This document shows, in pieces, positions 25,564 through 34,842 of a stretch of 64,000 nucleotides of DNA. Position 1 is the first letter of the stretch; every line of letters begins with the position of its first letter. The DNA comes from Comamonas sp. lk (GTDB taxonomy: Bacteria > Pseudomonadota > Gammaproteobacteria > Burkholderiales > Burkholderiaceae_C), in contig NZ_UOOB01000001.1 in NCBI RefSeq assembly GCF_900564145.1, positions 2,544,754 to 2,608,753 of the forward strand. Reading direction: 5' to 3'. The notes beneath the pieces are model-generated. The model worked only from the letters and a program-made list of their open reading frames with translations. It did no database searches and was not told where the DNA came from. Both the position numbers and the translations under genes were made by a program.

Positions 25564-27246
25564 ATGTCTGCTCATCACACGTCCTGGCCTTCCCGTTTGC
25601 CGCATTCAATCACTGTTCCCACCACCAGCCTCTGGGAGAATCTGGCCATCAATGCCCGCCGCTATCCGGACAAGGCGGCGCTGGTGTTTCTGGGGCGCAG
25701 TACCAGCTACCGCGAGTTGTGCGAGGGAACCGAGCGCATGGCGGCCTATCTGCATGGCCTGGGCGTGAAGCAGGGCGACCGCGTGATCGTGCTGATGCAA
25801 AACACTTCTCAGCTGGTGCTGGCGCATTACGCCATTTTTCGTGCCAATGCCGTGGTGGTGCCGGTCAACCCCATGAATCTGGCCGAGGAGCTCAAGCACT
25901 ACATCACGGATTCGGGCGCCAAGGTCGCCATCACCACGGCCGATCTGGCGCTAGAACTGGCCAAGGCCAGCAATGCCTTGCCTGCCGAGCAGCGACTGGC
26001 CCATATGGTGGTGACGCGTTTTGCCGACGGCTTTGATGCCGATATCCAGGGGCTGGATGCTCCGCCCGAAGCCTGGCGCAACTGGATGCTCAGGGACTAT
26101 GCCGCTGCCGATATGCAAGGCGGCGAGGTCCATGCCTGGCAGCAGGCGCTGGCCTGCAGTGCGCAGCCACCCGCCCACGTAGTGGGGCGCGACGATCTGG
26201 CCTTGCTGCCCTATACCAGCGGCACCACCGGGCAGCCCAAGGGTTGCATGCATTTGCACCGCAGCATCAATCACAACGCGGTGGCGGGCACGCTCTGGGG
26301 CAGCGGCTGCAGCGAGAACGTGGTGCTGGGTGTGGTGCCCATGTTTCACATCACGGGCATGGTCTCGGTGTTGCACAGTGCCATCTACATGGGTGCCACG
26401 CTGATCATCATGCCGCGCTGGGACCGCGAGCTGGCGGGCAGGCTGATCTCGCACTACCAGGTCACCAGCTGGACCAATATCCCGACCATGGTCATCGATT
26501 TGTTGGCCAGCCCCAACTTTGCCTCGTTTGATCTGTCCAGCCTCAAATACATAGGCGGCGGCGGTGCTGCCATGCCGCAGGCGGTGGCTCAGCGTTTGCT
26601 GGATCAGTACGGCCTGCGTTTTTGCGAAGGCTATGGGCTGACGGAAACGGCGGCCCCATCGCACAGCAATCCGCCAGATCGCCCCAAGCAGCAGTGTCTG
26701 GGCATTCCCTTCATGAGCACGGACGCCCGCGTCATCAGCCCCGACACCTTGCAAGAGGTGCCGCAAGGTGAGCAGGGCGAGATTGTGGTCTGCGGCCCAG
26801 AGGTGTTCGAAGGCTATTGGCGGCGCCCCGAGGCCACGGCCCAGGCGTTCTTCGAGTTGGACGGCAAACGCTTCTTCCGTACTGGCGACTTGGGGCGGGT
26901 GGATGAGGACGGCTATTTCTTTATTACCGACCGCCTCAAACGCATGATCAATGCCAGCGGCTTCAAGGTCTGGCCGGCCGAGGTGGAAGCACTGATGTTC
27001 CGTCACCCTGCCATTCAGGAAGCCTGCGTCATCTCTGCCAAGGACGCCTATCGCGGCGAGACCGTCAAGGCTGTGGTCGTACTGCGCGCCGGCCATGAAA
27101 GCACCACCGAGCAAGACGTTGTGCAGTGGTGTCACGACAATATGGCAGCCTACAAAGCGCCCCGCATCGTGCAATTCATTACCGCCTTGCCCAAAAGTGG
27201 CAGCGGCAAGGTCATGTGGCGCTTGCTGCAGGAGCAGGAGGCGTGA
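25564..27246 (+). CDS. Acyl-CoA synthetase (long-chain-fatty-acid--CoA ligase type)
   Basis: The 560-aa AMP-forming enzyme activates a carboxylic acid with ATP and CoA. Visible motifs are the phosphate-binding loop LLPYTSGTTGQPKGCMH, the YGLTET motif, the FFRTGDLGRVDEDGYFFI hinge and DRLKRMINASGFKVWPAEVE. The C-terminal lysine motif PKSGSGKVMWR contains the catalytic lysine. It is most like FadD-type ligases, but chain length cannot be read from the sequence. The start MSAHHTSWPS is used; a TTG 18 nt upstream is the alternative. It is the last backbone gene before the capsule locus and is separated from it by a long AT-rich leader. Confidence 0.88.
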   Translation: MSAHHTSWPSRLPHSITVPTTSLWENLAINARRYPDKAALVFLGRSTSYRELCEGTERMAAYLHGLGVKQGDRVIVLMQNTSQLVLAHYAIFRANAVVVPVNPMNLAEELKHYITDSGAKVAITTADLALELAKASNALPAEQRLAHMVVTRFADGFDADIQGLDAPPEAWRNWMLRDYAAADMQGGEVHAWQQALACSAQPPAHVVGRDDLALLPYTSGTTGQPKGCMHLHRSINHNAVAGTLWGSGCSENVVLGVVPMFHITGMVSVLHSAIYMGATLIIMPRWDRELAGRLISHYQVTSWTNIPTMVIDLLASPNFASFDLSSLKYIGGGGAAMPQAVAQRLLDQYGLRFCEGYGLTETAAPSHSNPPDRPKQQCLGIPFMSTDARVISPDTLQEVPQGEQGEIVVCGPEVFEGYWRRPEATAQAFFELDGKRFFRTGDLGRVDEDGYFFITDRLKRMINASGFKVWPAEVEALMFRHPAIQEACVISAKDAYRGETVKAVVVLRAGHESTTEQDVVQWCHDNMAAYKAPRIVQFITALPKSGSGKVMWRLLQEQEA

Positions 27247-27582
27247 ATCGGTTCATGTGTTGAGTGCGGCGGCAGCGCATTCTGTAGCCGTTGCCGCAAA
27301 GCAGCGGTTGCCGCCAGAAGAAGTCCGTGTGGTTGGAGCCGGGCAGCAGTCATAAATAATGAATTAATCCTTTACATTTCATGGCAATGTCCTTACCACA
27401 TTAAGTGAAAATAATTATTTTAATTTGGTGGTTAATTGGTGGTTGTTGCATCTGTCTGATGGGTATTTTAAATTTCAGAATTTTTCCCATTGATTTTTTC
27501 AATTTTCATGGGTGTTTTGCACGTCTTGAAGGCATTCATTCGTCTGAATCATTGTTTTGTAAATTACACTTTAGAACTGCAT

Positions 27583-27592
27583 TGAGGTAGCG
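27583..27592 (+). promoter_or_regulatory. ops-like element upstream of the capsule operon
   Basis: TGAGGTAGCG matches eight of ten bases of the known ops core GGCGGTAGCG, through which RfaH is recruited to transcribe long surface-polysaccharide operons. It sits 21 nt before a terminator stem at the head of the operon. Confidence 0.4.
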
Positions 27593-27612
27593 GAACGATT
27601 TTTTTTAGTAGT

Positions 27613-27638
27613 GGGCGCTTATGCGCCCTCATTTTTTT
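27613..27638 (+). terminator. Leader terminator (possible attenuator) before kpsM
   Basis: A GC-rich 6-bp stem (GGGCGC 27613-27618, GCGCCC 27623-27628, loop TTAT) is followed by TCATTTTTTT. It is oriented to stop transcription before kpsM, whose ATG is 22 nt further on. A terminator at this spot only makes sense with an antitermination mechanism, or as the end of the upstream transcript. Confidence 0.65.
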
Positions 27639-27659
27639 GCAGGTGCTTCAGGCGGGTTT

Positions 27660-28478
27660 ATGGCAGAGACAGAAAAAATTGCAGGCAGCTCTGCGTACGG
27701 GGGAAGTAAGGCGTGGGTTGCCGCAGCCCATGTCTGGCAAGCGCTTTTTCTGCGCGAGGCGATGGTCAGGCTGTTTGGCTCCCGCTTTGCGTGGGTGTGG
27801 CTGTTGGTTGAGCCCATTGCCAACGTGCTGTGGCTGGTGTTGATCTTTACCTTCATTCAGGTTCGCCACATAGGGGGTGTGGCAACCGCACTGTGGCTTG
27901 CCGTCGGCATGCTGGTGTTCATGACCTTCAGGCGCACGCTCAGTCAGGTGCAGAACGGTGTGGATGCCAATCAATCCCTGTTTGCCTATCGACAGGTGCG
28001 CCCGCCTGATGTGGCCTTGGTGCGTGCGGCCGTGGAAGGCGTCAGCATGTTGATCATCAGCGCTTTGGTGTTTGCCATTGGCGCTTTCATGGGCTGGATG
28101 GCCTGGCCCGATAGTGCATGGAAAGTACTGGAGGCCTTTGTTCTCGCCTGGCTATGCGCTCTTGGCCTGGGCATGATTTTTGCGGTGATGGTGATGCTGG
28201 TGCCCGAACTGGAACGCATCATCGGCTTCATCATGATGCCTTTAATGATGATTTCTGGCGTGATGTTGCCGCTGTCTGCAATTAAACCTCCGTATGTGGA
28301 TTGGTTGCTTTACAACCCCTTGGCCCATGCGATTGAAGCGGCTCGACTTGGTTTTGCGCCTTACTACCACGCGGTGGGCGGTCTGGATCTGGCCTATGCC
28401 TATCAATGCGCTGTGGTGCTTGTCTTCACGGGGCTGCTGCTGTTCAGGCGCTTCAATCAAAGGCTGGTGACTCAATGA
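27660..28478 (+). CDS. kpsM: Capsule polysaccharide ABC exporter, permease KpsM
   Basis: KpsM with KpsT exports finished capsule chains across the inner membrane. The 272-aa protein has six membrane segments with the ABC-2 pattern (ALFLREAMVRLFGSRFAWVW, IIGFIMMPLMMISGVMLPLS, PYVDWLLYNPLAHAIEAAR). The ATG at 27660 was chosen since an earlier ATG at 27621 falls inside the leader terminator. The stop overlaps the start of kpsT by 4 nt. The gene is first in the operon. Confidence 0.93.
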   Translation: MAETEKIAGSSAYGGSKAWVAAAHVWQALFLREAMVRLFGSRFAWVWLLVEPIANVLWLVLIFTFIQVRHIGGVATALWLAVGMLVFMTFRRTLSQVQNGVDANQSLFAYRQVRPPDVALVRAAVEGVSMLIISALVFAIGAFMGWMAWPDSAWKVLEAFVLAWLCALGLGMIFAVMVMLVPELERIIGFIMMPLMMISGVMLPLSAIKPPYVDWLLYNPLAHAIEAARLGFAPYYHAVGGLDLAYAYQCAVVLVFTGLLLFRRFNQRLVTQ

Positions 28479-29149
28479 TTGAAGTCGTTGACGTACATAA
28501 GCGTTACTACACCGATCACGGCAATGGGCCCTGGGTGCTGCGTGGCGTGAACTTCACCATTCCCGCAGGCTGCAGCGTTGGCTTGATTGGAGGCAATGGT
28601 GCAGGCAAGTCCACGTTGCTGCGCATTATTGGTGGAGTGGACTACCCATCCCAAGGTGTTGTGCGAAGGCACTGCAATGTGTCCTGGCCAATGGGTTTTG
28701 GCGGTGGTCTGCAAGGCAGCATGACGGGCCGTCAGAACACCAAATTTGTGGCGCGGATCCACGGCATGGGACATGACTTGCCGCGCATTTTGCAACAGGT
28801 GCAGGATTTTGCCGAAATCGGTCCGGCCTTTGAGCAGCCCATCAAAACCTATTCATCGGGCATGAAATCGCGGCTGCAGTTTGCGCTGTCGCTGGCCTTT
28901 GATTTCGATGTCTATATCTCCGACGAAGTGACAGCCACTGGCGACCGAGCGTTCCAGGATAAGGCCGCTCAGGCTTTCAAGGACAAAGTGGGCAAAGCCA
29001 GTTTGATCATGGTCTCCCACAGCGAAAAAACCTTGCAGGACTTTTGCCAGGCCGGTGTTTGGTTGCACCAAGGCAAGGCCCAGTGGTTTGACCAGATTGA
29101 CGACGCGCTGCAAGCCTATCGCGACAGTATTTCCACCCGTACCCCATGA
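28475..29149 (+). CDS. kpsT: Capsule polysaccharide ABC exporter, ATPase KpsT
   Basis: The 224-aa ATP-binding subunit has Walker A GGNGAGKST (residues 39-47), a signature motif YSSGM (126-130, replacing LSGGQ as is usual for this family), Walker B VYISDE (146-151) and the H-loop histidine His182. KpsT drives capsule chain export with KpsM. Both ends overlap neighbours by 4 nt (ATGA), showing tight translational coupling of kpsM, kpsT and kpsE. Confidence 0.94.
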   Translation: MIEVVDVHKRYYTDHGNGPWVLRGVNFTIPAGCSVGLIGGNGAGKSTLLRIIGGVDYPSQGVVRRHCNVSWPMGFGGGLQGSMTGRQNTKFVARIHGMGHDLPRILQQVQDFAEIGPAFEQPIKTYSSGMKSRLQFALSLAFDFDVYISDEVTATGDRAFQDKAAQAFKDKVGKASLIMVSHSEKTLQDFCQAGVWLHQGKAQWFDQIDDALQAYRDSISTRTP

Positions 29150-30270
29150 AGCAATCTTTTCTCTCCGGGAGCCGTTGGTCGCGCTGGCTCCGTTCCTCCC
29201 CTCTCAGTGCAGTGACTTTAATGCTCTGCATAGGCTGCGCTGTTTACTGGCTGGTGCTTGCATCAGATCGTTATGTCTCTGAATCGCGGCTGATTGTGCA
29301 AAGCAGCAATTTGCCAACCGGAGGCTCGTTTGATCTGGGCAGCCTGCTCTCTGGGGGGGGAGCCGGCAATAACCGCAGCGATCAGCTGCTGCTGCGCGAG
29401 TATTTGCGCTCGCCAGACATGGCCGAGTTGCTGGACAAACAGCTGCAGTTGCGTGAGCACTTCAGCGCCTCTGGAGACTGGATCAGCAAACTGTGGTCGG
29501 CGGACGCCAGTCGTGAGCATTTCTACTGGTATTACCTGAGGCGTGTGGAGGTGGAATACGACGAATTTTCCGGGGTCCTCGTCATCAATGCCCAGGCTTT
29601 TTCTCCCGAAATGGCTCAGAAAATTACAGGCAGCCTGCTTCAGCAGGGCGAGCTGTTCATGAACCAGATGGCCCATGCCGTGGCGCAGGATCAAGTTAAT
29701 TTTCTGGAGGGGCAGGTTCGCGCGCTGGAGACCAAGGTGCGTAGTTCACGCCAGGCCGTGCTCGAGTTTCAAGAACAAAAAGGGCTGATCTCGCCGGAGG
29801 CCGCTGCACAGGCCATTGCCGTCATTGTGGCCAATATGCAAGGCCAGCTGGTCGACCTGCAGACCCAGCGCGGGGCACTTCAGGCCTATCTGGTGGCCGA
29901 CCACCCGAGCATTGTTTTGCTCAATCAGCGAATTGATGCGCTAGAGAAGCAGATGGCGCTTGAAAAAGACAAGCTTGCAGCGCCTGGCGGCAAGACGCTG
30001 AACCGCACGGCAGAAGCATTTGCCCAGCTCGAGCTTCAGTCCAAGTTTGCGCTGGATATGTACAAGACCGCTCTCACGGCGCTGGAGCAGGGGCGCCTGG
30101 AAGCGACTCGCACCTTGAAAAAAGTTGCCGTGCTGCAACAGCCTAATTTGCCAGAGCGCTCCATGCGCCCTCAGCGGCTATACAAGACCAGCATCTGGAT
30201 CATTGGCATTTTGCTTATGGCAGGTATCGCTCATTTGTTGTTGGCCATCGTCAAGGATCACCGCGATTGA
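29146..30270 (+). CDS. kpsE: Capsule polysaccharide export inner-membrane protein KpsE
   Basis: The 374-aa protein is a polysaccharide co-polymerase of the KpsE/CtrB/BexC type. It has a first transmembrane helix near 20-40 (LMLCIGCAVYWLVLAS), a large periplasmic part with coiled coil (QVNFLEGQVRALETKVRSS, QRIDALEKQMALEKDKL), the proline motif PNLPERSMRPQRLYK and a second helix near 350-368. KpsE bridges the KpsMT exporter to the outer-membrane KpsD channel. The start overlaps kpsT by 4 nt. Confidence 0.9.
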   Translation: MKQSFLSGSRWSRWLRSSPLSAVTLMLCIGCAVYWLVLASDRYVSESRLIVQSSNLPTGGSFDLGSLLSGGGAGNNRSDQLLLREYLRSPDMAELLDKQLQLREHFSASGDWISKLWSADASREHFYWYYLRRVEVEYDEFSGVLVINAQAFSPEMAQKITGSLLQQGELFMNQMAHAVAQDQVNFLEGQVRALETKVRSSRQAVLEFQEQKGLISPEAAAQAIAVIVANMQGQLVDLQTQRGALQAYLVADHPSIVLLNQRIDALEKQMALEKDKLAAPGGKTLNRTAEAFAQLELQSKFALDMYKTALTALEQGRLEATRTLKKVAVLQQPNLPERSMRPQRLYKTSIWIIGILLMAGIAHLLLAIVKDHRD

Positions 30271-30313
30271 TGCTATGTATTTGATAGCTTCTGGCGTCTA
30301 TCAGCGCTGGAGC
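30262..30313. repeat. Dispersed repeat copy between kpsE and kpsD
   Basis: GATTGATGCTATGTATTTGA followed by TAGCTTCTGGCGTCTATCAG and CGCTGG carries the core of the element. It overlaps the last codons of kpsE. Confidence 0.5.
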
Positions 30314-30334
30314 TCACGAAGAAAACTATCAAGA

Positions 30335-32122
30335 ATGTTCAAAAATATGGCGAGTCGCGCTACTCCACTGGTAGCGAATCAAAAAAACGAGTGCTTAAAG
30401 ACATTGGTTGCCACCCTGCTGTGGGGCGTTGCCCATGTTCATCCAGCACTGGCACAAACCGATCTCGGACTTGCGCAGGCTTTGTACGGAAGCAATGCGG
30501 CTGTGGCAAGCAACGCAACCATCCCAGGCAAGGAGGGCAAGGACTTAGCCTCAGTTGCAAAGCCCGCAGATGTGCGTGTGTTGGTTCCGGCACCTCAAAC
30601 ACAAGACCAATTGGAAAATCAGTCCAGTGATGTGTTTGGCGCGCAATTGTTTACCGGAGCCTTCAGCCAGCCTGGTGCCAGCCAGTTCAACCCGGACTAC
30701 GCCATTGCCATTGGCGACCAGATTCAGGTGCGTCTGTGGGGCGCATTTGCCTTTGAGCAAATGCTGACGGTAGACCCACGCGGCAATATCTTCTTGCCAC
30801 ACGCGGGGCCGGTCACCGTGGTTGGAGTGCGTAATCGAGAGCTGGAAGGCCTGGTGCAGGCTGCGGTGCGCCGCACCTTTCGCAACAACGTGAGCAGTTA
30901 TGCCAGCTTGGCGGCTGCGCAACCGGTGCGTGTGTTTGTCGGTGGCAACGTCAATCGCCCCGGCCTCTATAACGGTACCAGCATGGACAGCGTGCTGCGT
31001 TATCTGGACATGGCCGGTGGCGTGGACCCTGAGCGAGGCAGCTATCTGCAAGTGCAGGTCAAGCGCGGGCAGGAGACTAGAGCTACCGTCAATCTCTATG
31101 ATTTTTTACTGCAAGGCACCATGCCCATGGTGCAACTAGCGGATGGCGACGTGATCTTTGTGCCGCCGTATGAGCAGCGGGTCAAGGTCAAGGGTTTGGT
31201 TGCCAATGCCAAGCGCTTCGAATTTTTGGGTAGTCAGCAGACAGTGGCTCAGCTCATGGCGCTGGCCAAGCCCCAGGCCACGGCCACCCATGTTCGTGTC
31301 ACGCGCAATACCGGCAATATCCGCAATGCCGAGTACTACCCCTTGAGTGAAGCCAACCAAGTGGCGCTGGCCAATGGCGACGAGCTGGAGTTCACCGCAG
31401 ACAAAAAGCCGGGAACCATTACCGTGCGTGTGGAAGGCGAGCACAACAGCGCGCAGGAATATGTGCTGCCTTATGGCTCACATATGAGTGTGTTGTTGGA
31501 TCAGATTCAGTCCAATGTCAATTCAGACATGGGTAGCGTGCAACTGTTTCGTGAAAGCGTGAAACAGCGCCAAAAGGAAATGCTGGCAACCAGCCTGCAC
31601 AACTTGGAGATGAGTCTGCTGACCGCGCGCAGTGGCAGCAGCGACGAGGCCCGTCTGCGCAAGGATGAGGCAGAGCTGAGCCTGCAATGGGTCAAGCGCG
31701 CCAAGGAGGTTGAGCCCGTGGGGCAGGTGCAAATTGCCAAAGCCGGCCAGCTCGGCAGCATGCTGCTGGAAAACGGCGATGTGATCCGTATCCCTCGCAA
31801 AGATGATCTGGTGCTGGTCAGTGGCGAAGTGCTGTTCCCGAACGCCGTGGCCTACGACGCCAATCTAAATCTGCAAACCTATATCAACCGTGCCGGCGGC
31901 TTTACGCAAATGGCCGACAACGCGCGCGTGGTGGTGGCCAGACGTGATGGCTCGTATGAGCAGGTGGATACCGACAGCCTGTTTGGCCGCACCGATATCA
32001 AAGCCGGGGACCAGATTCTGGTGTTGCCCAAGGTGGACGAGAAAAAGCGCCAGTTCTGGAAGGATATGACGCAGATCATTTATCAGGTTGCTATCAGTGC
32101 CAAGGTTGTATTAGGTTTGTAG
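30335..32122 (+). CDS. kpsD: Capsule polysaccharide outer-membrane export protein KpsD
   Basis: The 595-aa protein has a signal peptide ending near HPALAQ, a polysaccharide-export domain (YAIAIGDQIQVRLWGAFAFE, then NIFLPHAGPVTVVGV) and several SLBB repeats (RVFVGGNVNRPGLYNGTSMD, DDLVLVSGEVLFPNAVAYDA, NLQTYINRAGGFTQMADNA). It is the KpsD/Wza-like outer-membrane channel partner. No lipobox cysteine is visible in the signal, as in KpsD. A 64-nt gap with a dispersed repeat separates it from kpsE. The start at MFKNMASRATPLVAN gives a proper signal peptide; upstream residues do not. Confidence 0.9.
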   Translation: MFKNMASRATPLVANQKNECLKTLVATLLWGVAHVHPALAQTDLGLAQALYGSNAAVASNATIPGKEGKDLASVAKPADVRVLVPAPQTQDQLENQSSDVFGAQLFTGAFSQPGASQFNPDYAIAIGDQIQVRLWGAFAFEQMLTVDPRGNIFLPHAGPVTVVGVRNRELEGLVQAAVRRTFRNNVSSYASLAAAQPVRVFVGGNVNRPGLYNGTSMDSVLRYLDMAGGVDPERGSYLQVQVKRGQETRATVNLYDFLLQGTMPMVQLADGDVIFVPPYEQRVKVKGLVANAKRFEFLGSQQTVAQLMALAKPQATATHVRVTRNTGNIRNAEYYPLSEANQVALANGDELEFTADKKPGTITVRVEGEHNSAQEYVLPYGSHMSVLLDQIQSNVNSDMGSVQLFRESVKQRQKEMLATSLHNLEMSLLTARSGSSDEARLRKDEAELSLQWVKRAKEVEPVGQVQIAKAGQLGSMLLENGDVIRIPRKDDLVLVSGEVLFPNAVAYDANLNLQTYINRAGGFTQMADNARVVVARRDGSYEQVDTDSLFGRTDIKAGDQILVLPKVDEKKRQFWKDMTQIIYQVAISAKVVLGL

Positions 32123-32155
32123 TTTGTTTTTTTGATAGCAGTCAGCGCAATTTAG
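32119..32155. repeat. Dispersed repeat copy after kpsD
   Basis: GTTTGTTTTTTTGATAGCAG followed by TCAGCGCAATTTAG has the TTGATAGC core of the element, right at the end of kpsD. Confidence 0.45.
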
Positions 32156-32270
32156 AGGCGTCTTAACGTCGGTTTTCCTCTTTCCGAGTTGGCGGAAGTG
32201 TTTGGGTAATGGAGCTTTCAGGCGAATTGCTTGTTCAGAGTCTCCATGCCTACCTTATAGAGAAGTACAC

Positions 32271-34526
32271 ATGAACAAGATCATCATCGTCGGGCACCCT
32301 CACTCAGGCCATGAAGAGGTACAACGCCTATTGGCGGAATGCGGTATGGCATCCCCATTGCCTTCGCGCCGTGAAAACCTGACACCCGTACAGATCAGCC
32401 AAACTCTGCTCAAGGTCCATGGCGCAGTACCCGTGGAGCAGCTGCAGACTGCGCAGCAGTTGCAGCAAATTCGGGTGGCACCTGTTTGGCAGGGCATGGT
32501 GCTGGACCTGATGCTCGCCAATCTGGATCAAACCTTGTGGGGTTGGGCGGACACTGGTGCTGTCTATCTGCTTGACTATTGGAAAGAGCAAGATCCGCAA
32601 GTCGTCTTTGTGCTGGTGTACGGCACTCCTGAAACAGTCTTTACTCGTGCGCCACTGGAAAAGGCTGCAGCCTCCGAGGAAGAGTTTCAGCGCCGCATCG
32701 ATGCTTGGGTGAGCTACAACGCAGCGCTGCTGCACTTTCACCTGCGCAACCCTGGTCGCAGCGTGCTGGTGCATGCTGCTCAGGTGCAGGCATCGGCCAA
32801 CAGCACACTGCACCATATCAGCGCGCATATCAAAGCACCTTTGCAATTGCCATTCGGTCTGCTGGCTGCTGCTGCCAATGGCACGCAGCAAGAGACGCTA
32901 GCAGAAGCTGACACCATAGAAAGCCTGACTGCCAAGCTTCATACCATGCAAGGCAGCCAATTCAAGAAAGCGCGTAAGCGTTTGCGTGCGCAATTGGAGG
33001 CGTTACAGGCCTCAGCCCCTACGGCCGCAGAAGGCCCGGTGGCTGTGCAACACCATGGCGTTGTGGTATCGGCAGTGGATCTGCCCCAATGCGCTGAACC
33101 TGGCGTATTCGAGCAGGGCTATGTGGGCAACGATGCTCTAACTGAACTGTTGGCCCGGCAACTGCTGCAAGCTCATCCTGAAGCTATGCAGCTGTATGAA
33201 GAGCTCCAGGCTGCCGCCACATTGGCTCATGGAATGGATGTTCAGCCCAGTACAGCCGTGCCCGCATTGCAATTGGAGAGCAGCCAAGCTTCGTATCAAG
33301 CCTGGCAGGCCTTGGTACAACAGCGCCTGCAACTGCAAGAGCAAACCCGGCGAGCTCGGATTCAGGCTGAACAAATCAAACTGATGCAGCAGCAAGTGCA
33401 AGAGGCGGTCAACGAGTCACTGGAGAAGCAGCTGTACCTGCAAGCCCAACTGCAGCAGACGCAGGAATGCCTAAAGGGACAGCAGCAGCTAACCCTGCAG
33501 CAAAAACAGGCCTCCGACGCAGAAAATCAACAGTTGCTAGCACAGTTGCATCAGATACAGGAATCGCTGGAACGCCGAACGGTTCAAGTGCAACAGCAGG
33601 AAAAGACTTTGGCGGAATTGCCCAAGGTCAAGGCTGATTTAAAGGCCGCGCAGGAAAAATCATTCACGCTGCAGGCCGTTGGCCAAGAAAACCAGATGCT
33701 GCTGGAGCAACTGCATAAAGTGCAGGAAGAGCTGGAAAGCCGTTATTTGCAGGCTCAGAAGCAGGAAAAGACTTTGGCAGAACTGCCCAAGGTCAAAGCT
33801 GAACTGCAGGCCGCACAGGACAAGGCCAATAAGCTGCAGCCATATCAGTCCCAGGCTAACAAGTTGCAGAATGATCTGAAAGTCGCGCAAGACAAGGCTT
33901 TGCAGTTGCAGCAAAGCGAAGAGCTACTGAAAAAGCAACTCCAAACCGAACTTGCCAGGGTAAGCGCTGCTGATTTGAAGGCTTTGCAGGAAAAAGCAGG
34001 CAAGTTGCAGCAAGTGGAAACTGCAGCAAACAAACTCAAAGTCGATCTGCAGGCTGCGCAGGACACTGCCAAAAAAATGCAACCGTATCAGGCGCAGGCT
34101 AACAAGCTGCAGACCGAGCTGAAAGCCGTCCAAGACAAGGCCTTGCAGCTGCAGCAAAGTGAAACCAAGCTGAAAAAGGAACTGCAGACCGAGCGTGCCA
34201 AGGTCCCTGTTGCGGAACTGCAAAAAGAAAATGAATTACTGTTGTCGCAACTGCACAAAGTCCAGGAAGAACTCGAGCGCTATTTCATGGAGAACAGGCG
34301 GTACAAGGCAGGCTCTCAGCCCAAGGCTTATTACGGTGCCGCTGATCGGGTCAAGCAACAGCTTCCGTACCGCTTGGGTGCATCAATGATCAAAAAATCA
34401 GGCAGTGTCTCTGGCGTGCTCTCCATGCCTTGGGCTTTGCATGCTGAGGCAAAGCGCATTCGTGCGGAGCTGGATGCAACTGCTGAAAAGCTGCCCCCTG
34501 TGAATCGACCAACTTTTTGTAGATAG
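32271..34526 (+). CDS. Sulfotransferase-like P-loop protein with long coiled coil, interrupted by an IS
   Basis: The N-terminal 200 residues begin MNKIIIVGHPHSGHEEVQRL, a P-loop-like start seen in PAPS-dependent sulfotransferases, and include a YNAALLHFHLRNPGRSVLVHA segment also typical of such proteins. About residues 375-670 form a coiled coil with repeated AELPKVKAELQAAQDKA blocks. The C-terminal YRLG-type domain (about 690-725) was duplicated, but the second copy has been cut off by an IS3-family element. Stop at 34524 lies within the IS; the last eight residues (VNRPTFCR) are encoded by it. The pre-insertion protein would have 797 aa (see the 3' fragment at 35733). The sulfotransferase call is inferred from the motif only. 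Confidence 0.65.
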   Translation: MNKIIIVGHPHSGHEEVQRLLAECGMASPLPSRRENLTPVQISQTLLKVHGAVPVEQLQTAQQLQQIRVAPVWQGMVLDLMLANLDQTLWGWADTGAVYLLDYWKEQDPQVVFVLVYGTPETVFTRAPLEKAAASEEEFQRRIDAWVSYNAALLHFHLRNPGRSVLVHAAQVQASANSTLHHISAHIKAPLQLPFGLLAAAANGTQQETLAEADTIESLTAKLHTMQGSQFKKARKRLRAQLEALQASAPTAAEGPVAVQHHGVVVSAVDLPQCAEPGVFEQGYVGNDALTELLARQLLQAHPEAMQLYEELQAAATLAHGMDVQPSTAVPALQLESSQASYQAWQALVQQRLQLQEQTRRARIQAEQIKLMQQQVQEAVNESLEKQLYLQAQLQQTQECLKGQQQLTLQQKQASDAENQQLLAQLHQIQESLERRTVQVQQQEKTLAELPKVKADLKAAQEKSFTLQAVGQENQMLLEQLHKVQEELESRYLQAQKQEKTLAELPKVKAELQAAQDKANKLQPYQSQANKLQNDLKVAQDKALQLQQSEELLKKQLQTELARVSAADLKALQEKAGKLQQVETAANKLKVDLQAAQDTAKKMQPYQAQANKLQTELKAVQDKALQLQQSETKLKKELQTERAKVPVAELQKENELLLSQLHKVQEELERYFMENRRYKAGSQPKAYYGAADRVKQQLPYRLGASMIKKSGSVSGVLSMPWALHAEAKRIRAELDATAEKLPPVNRPTFCR

Positions 34527-34563
34527 TTCACAGCCTCCTATTTCCGTTCAAATAGGAGTCCAT

Positions 34564-34842
34564 ATGAACGCACAACGCTACCCAGAAGAATTCAGGATTG
34601 AGGCCGTCAAGCAAATCTTGGAACACGGCCACAGCGCAGCCGACGTCTCACGCCGTTTAGGCGTGAGCACGCATAGTCTGTATAAGTGGATTCGACTGCA
34701 GCAAATCCCCGCAGCTCAGCGGCAGGAGCAAGTCAGTCAAAGCGAAGAATTACGCCGTATCAAAGCAGAACTCAAAAGGGTCACCGAGGAGCGTGACATC
34801 CTAAAAAAAGCGGCGGCGTACTTCGCTCGCCAGTGCGACTGA
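34564..34842 (+). CDS. IS3-family transposase OrfA
   Basis: The 92-aa protein has the IS3 OrfA helix-turn-helix (RYPEEFRIEAVKQILEHGHSA ... RRLGVSTHSLYKW) and the leucine-zipper-like tail (SEELRRIKAELKRVTEERDI) that links to OrfB. It ends after a run of seven A bases where ribosomes can shift to frame -1 and make an OrfAB fusion. Located 63 nt inside the left IS end. Confidence 0.95.
   Translation: MNAQRYPEEFRIEAVKQILEHGHSAADVSRRLGVSTHSLYKWIRLQQIPAAQRQEQVSQSEELRRIKAELKRVTEERDILKKAAAYFARQCD

Larger units (their letters stand above)
27247..27659. other. AT-rich leader region in front of the capsule operon
   Basis: This 413-nt stretch holds no gene. The centre (27360-27560) is very AT-rich, unlike the GC-rich backbone to the left. 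It most likely contains the promoter of the capsule operon. Near its end lie an ops-like motif and an intrinsic terminator, both described separately. Confidence 0.65.

Noticed and set aside
27621..27659. Earlier ATG for kpsM at 27621
   Set aside because: It lies within the terminator stem, has no ribosome site and adds 13 residues foreign to the family.
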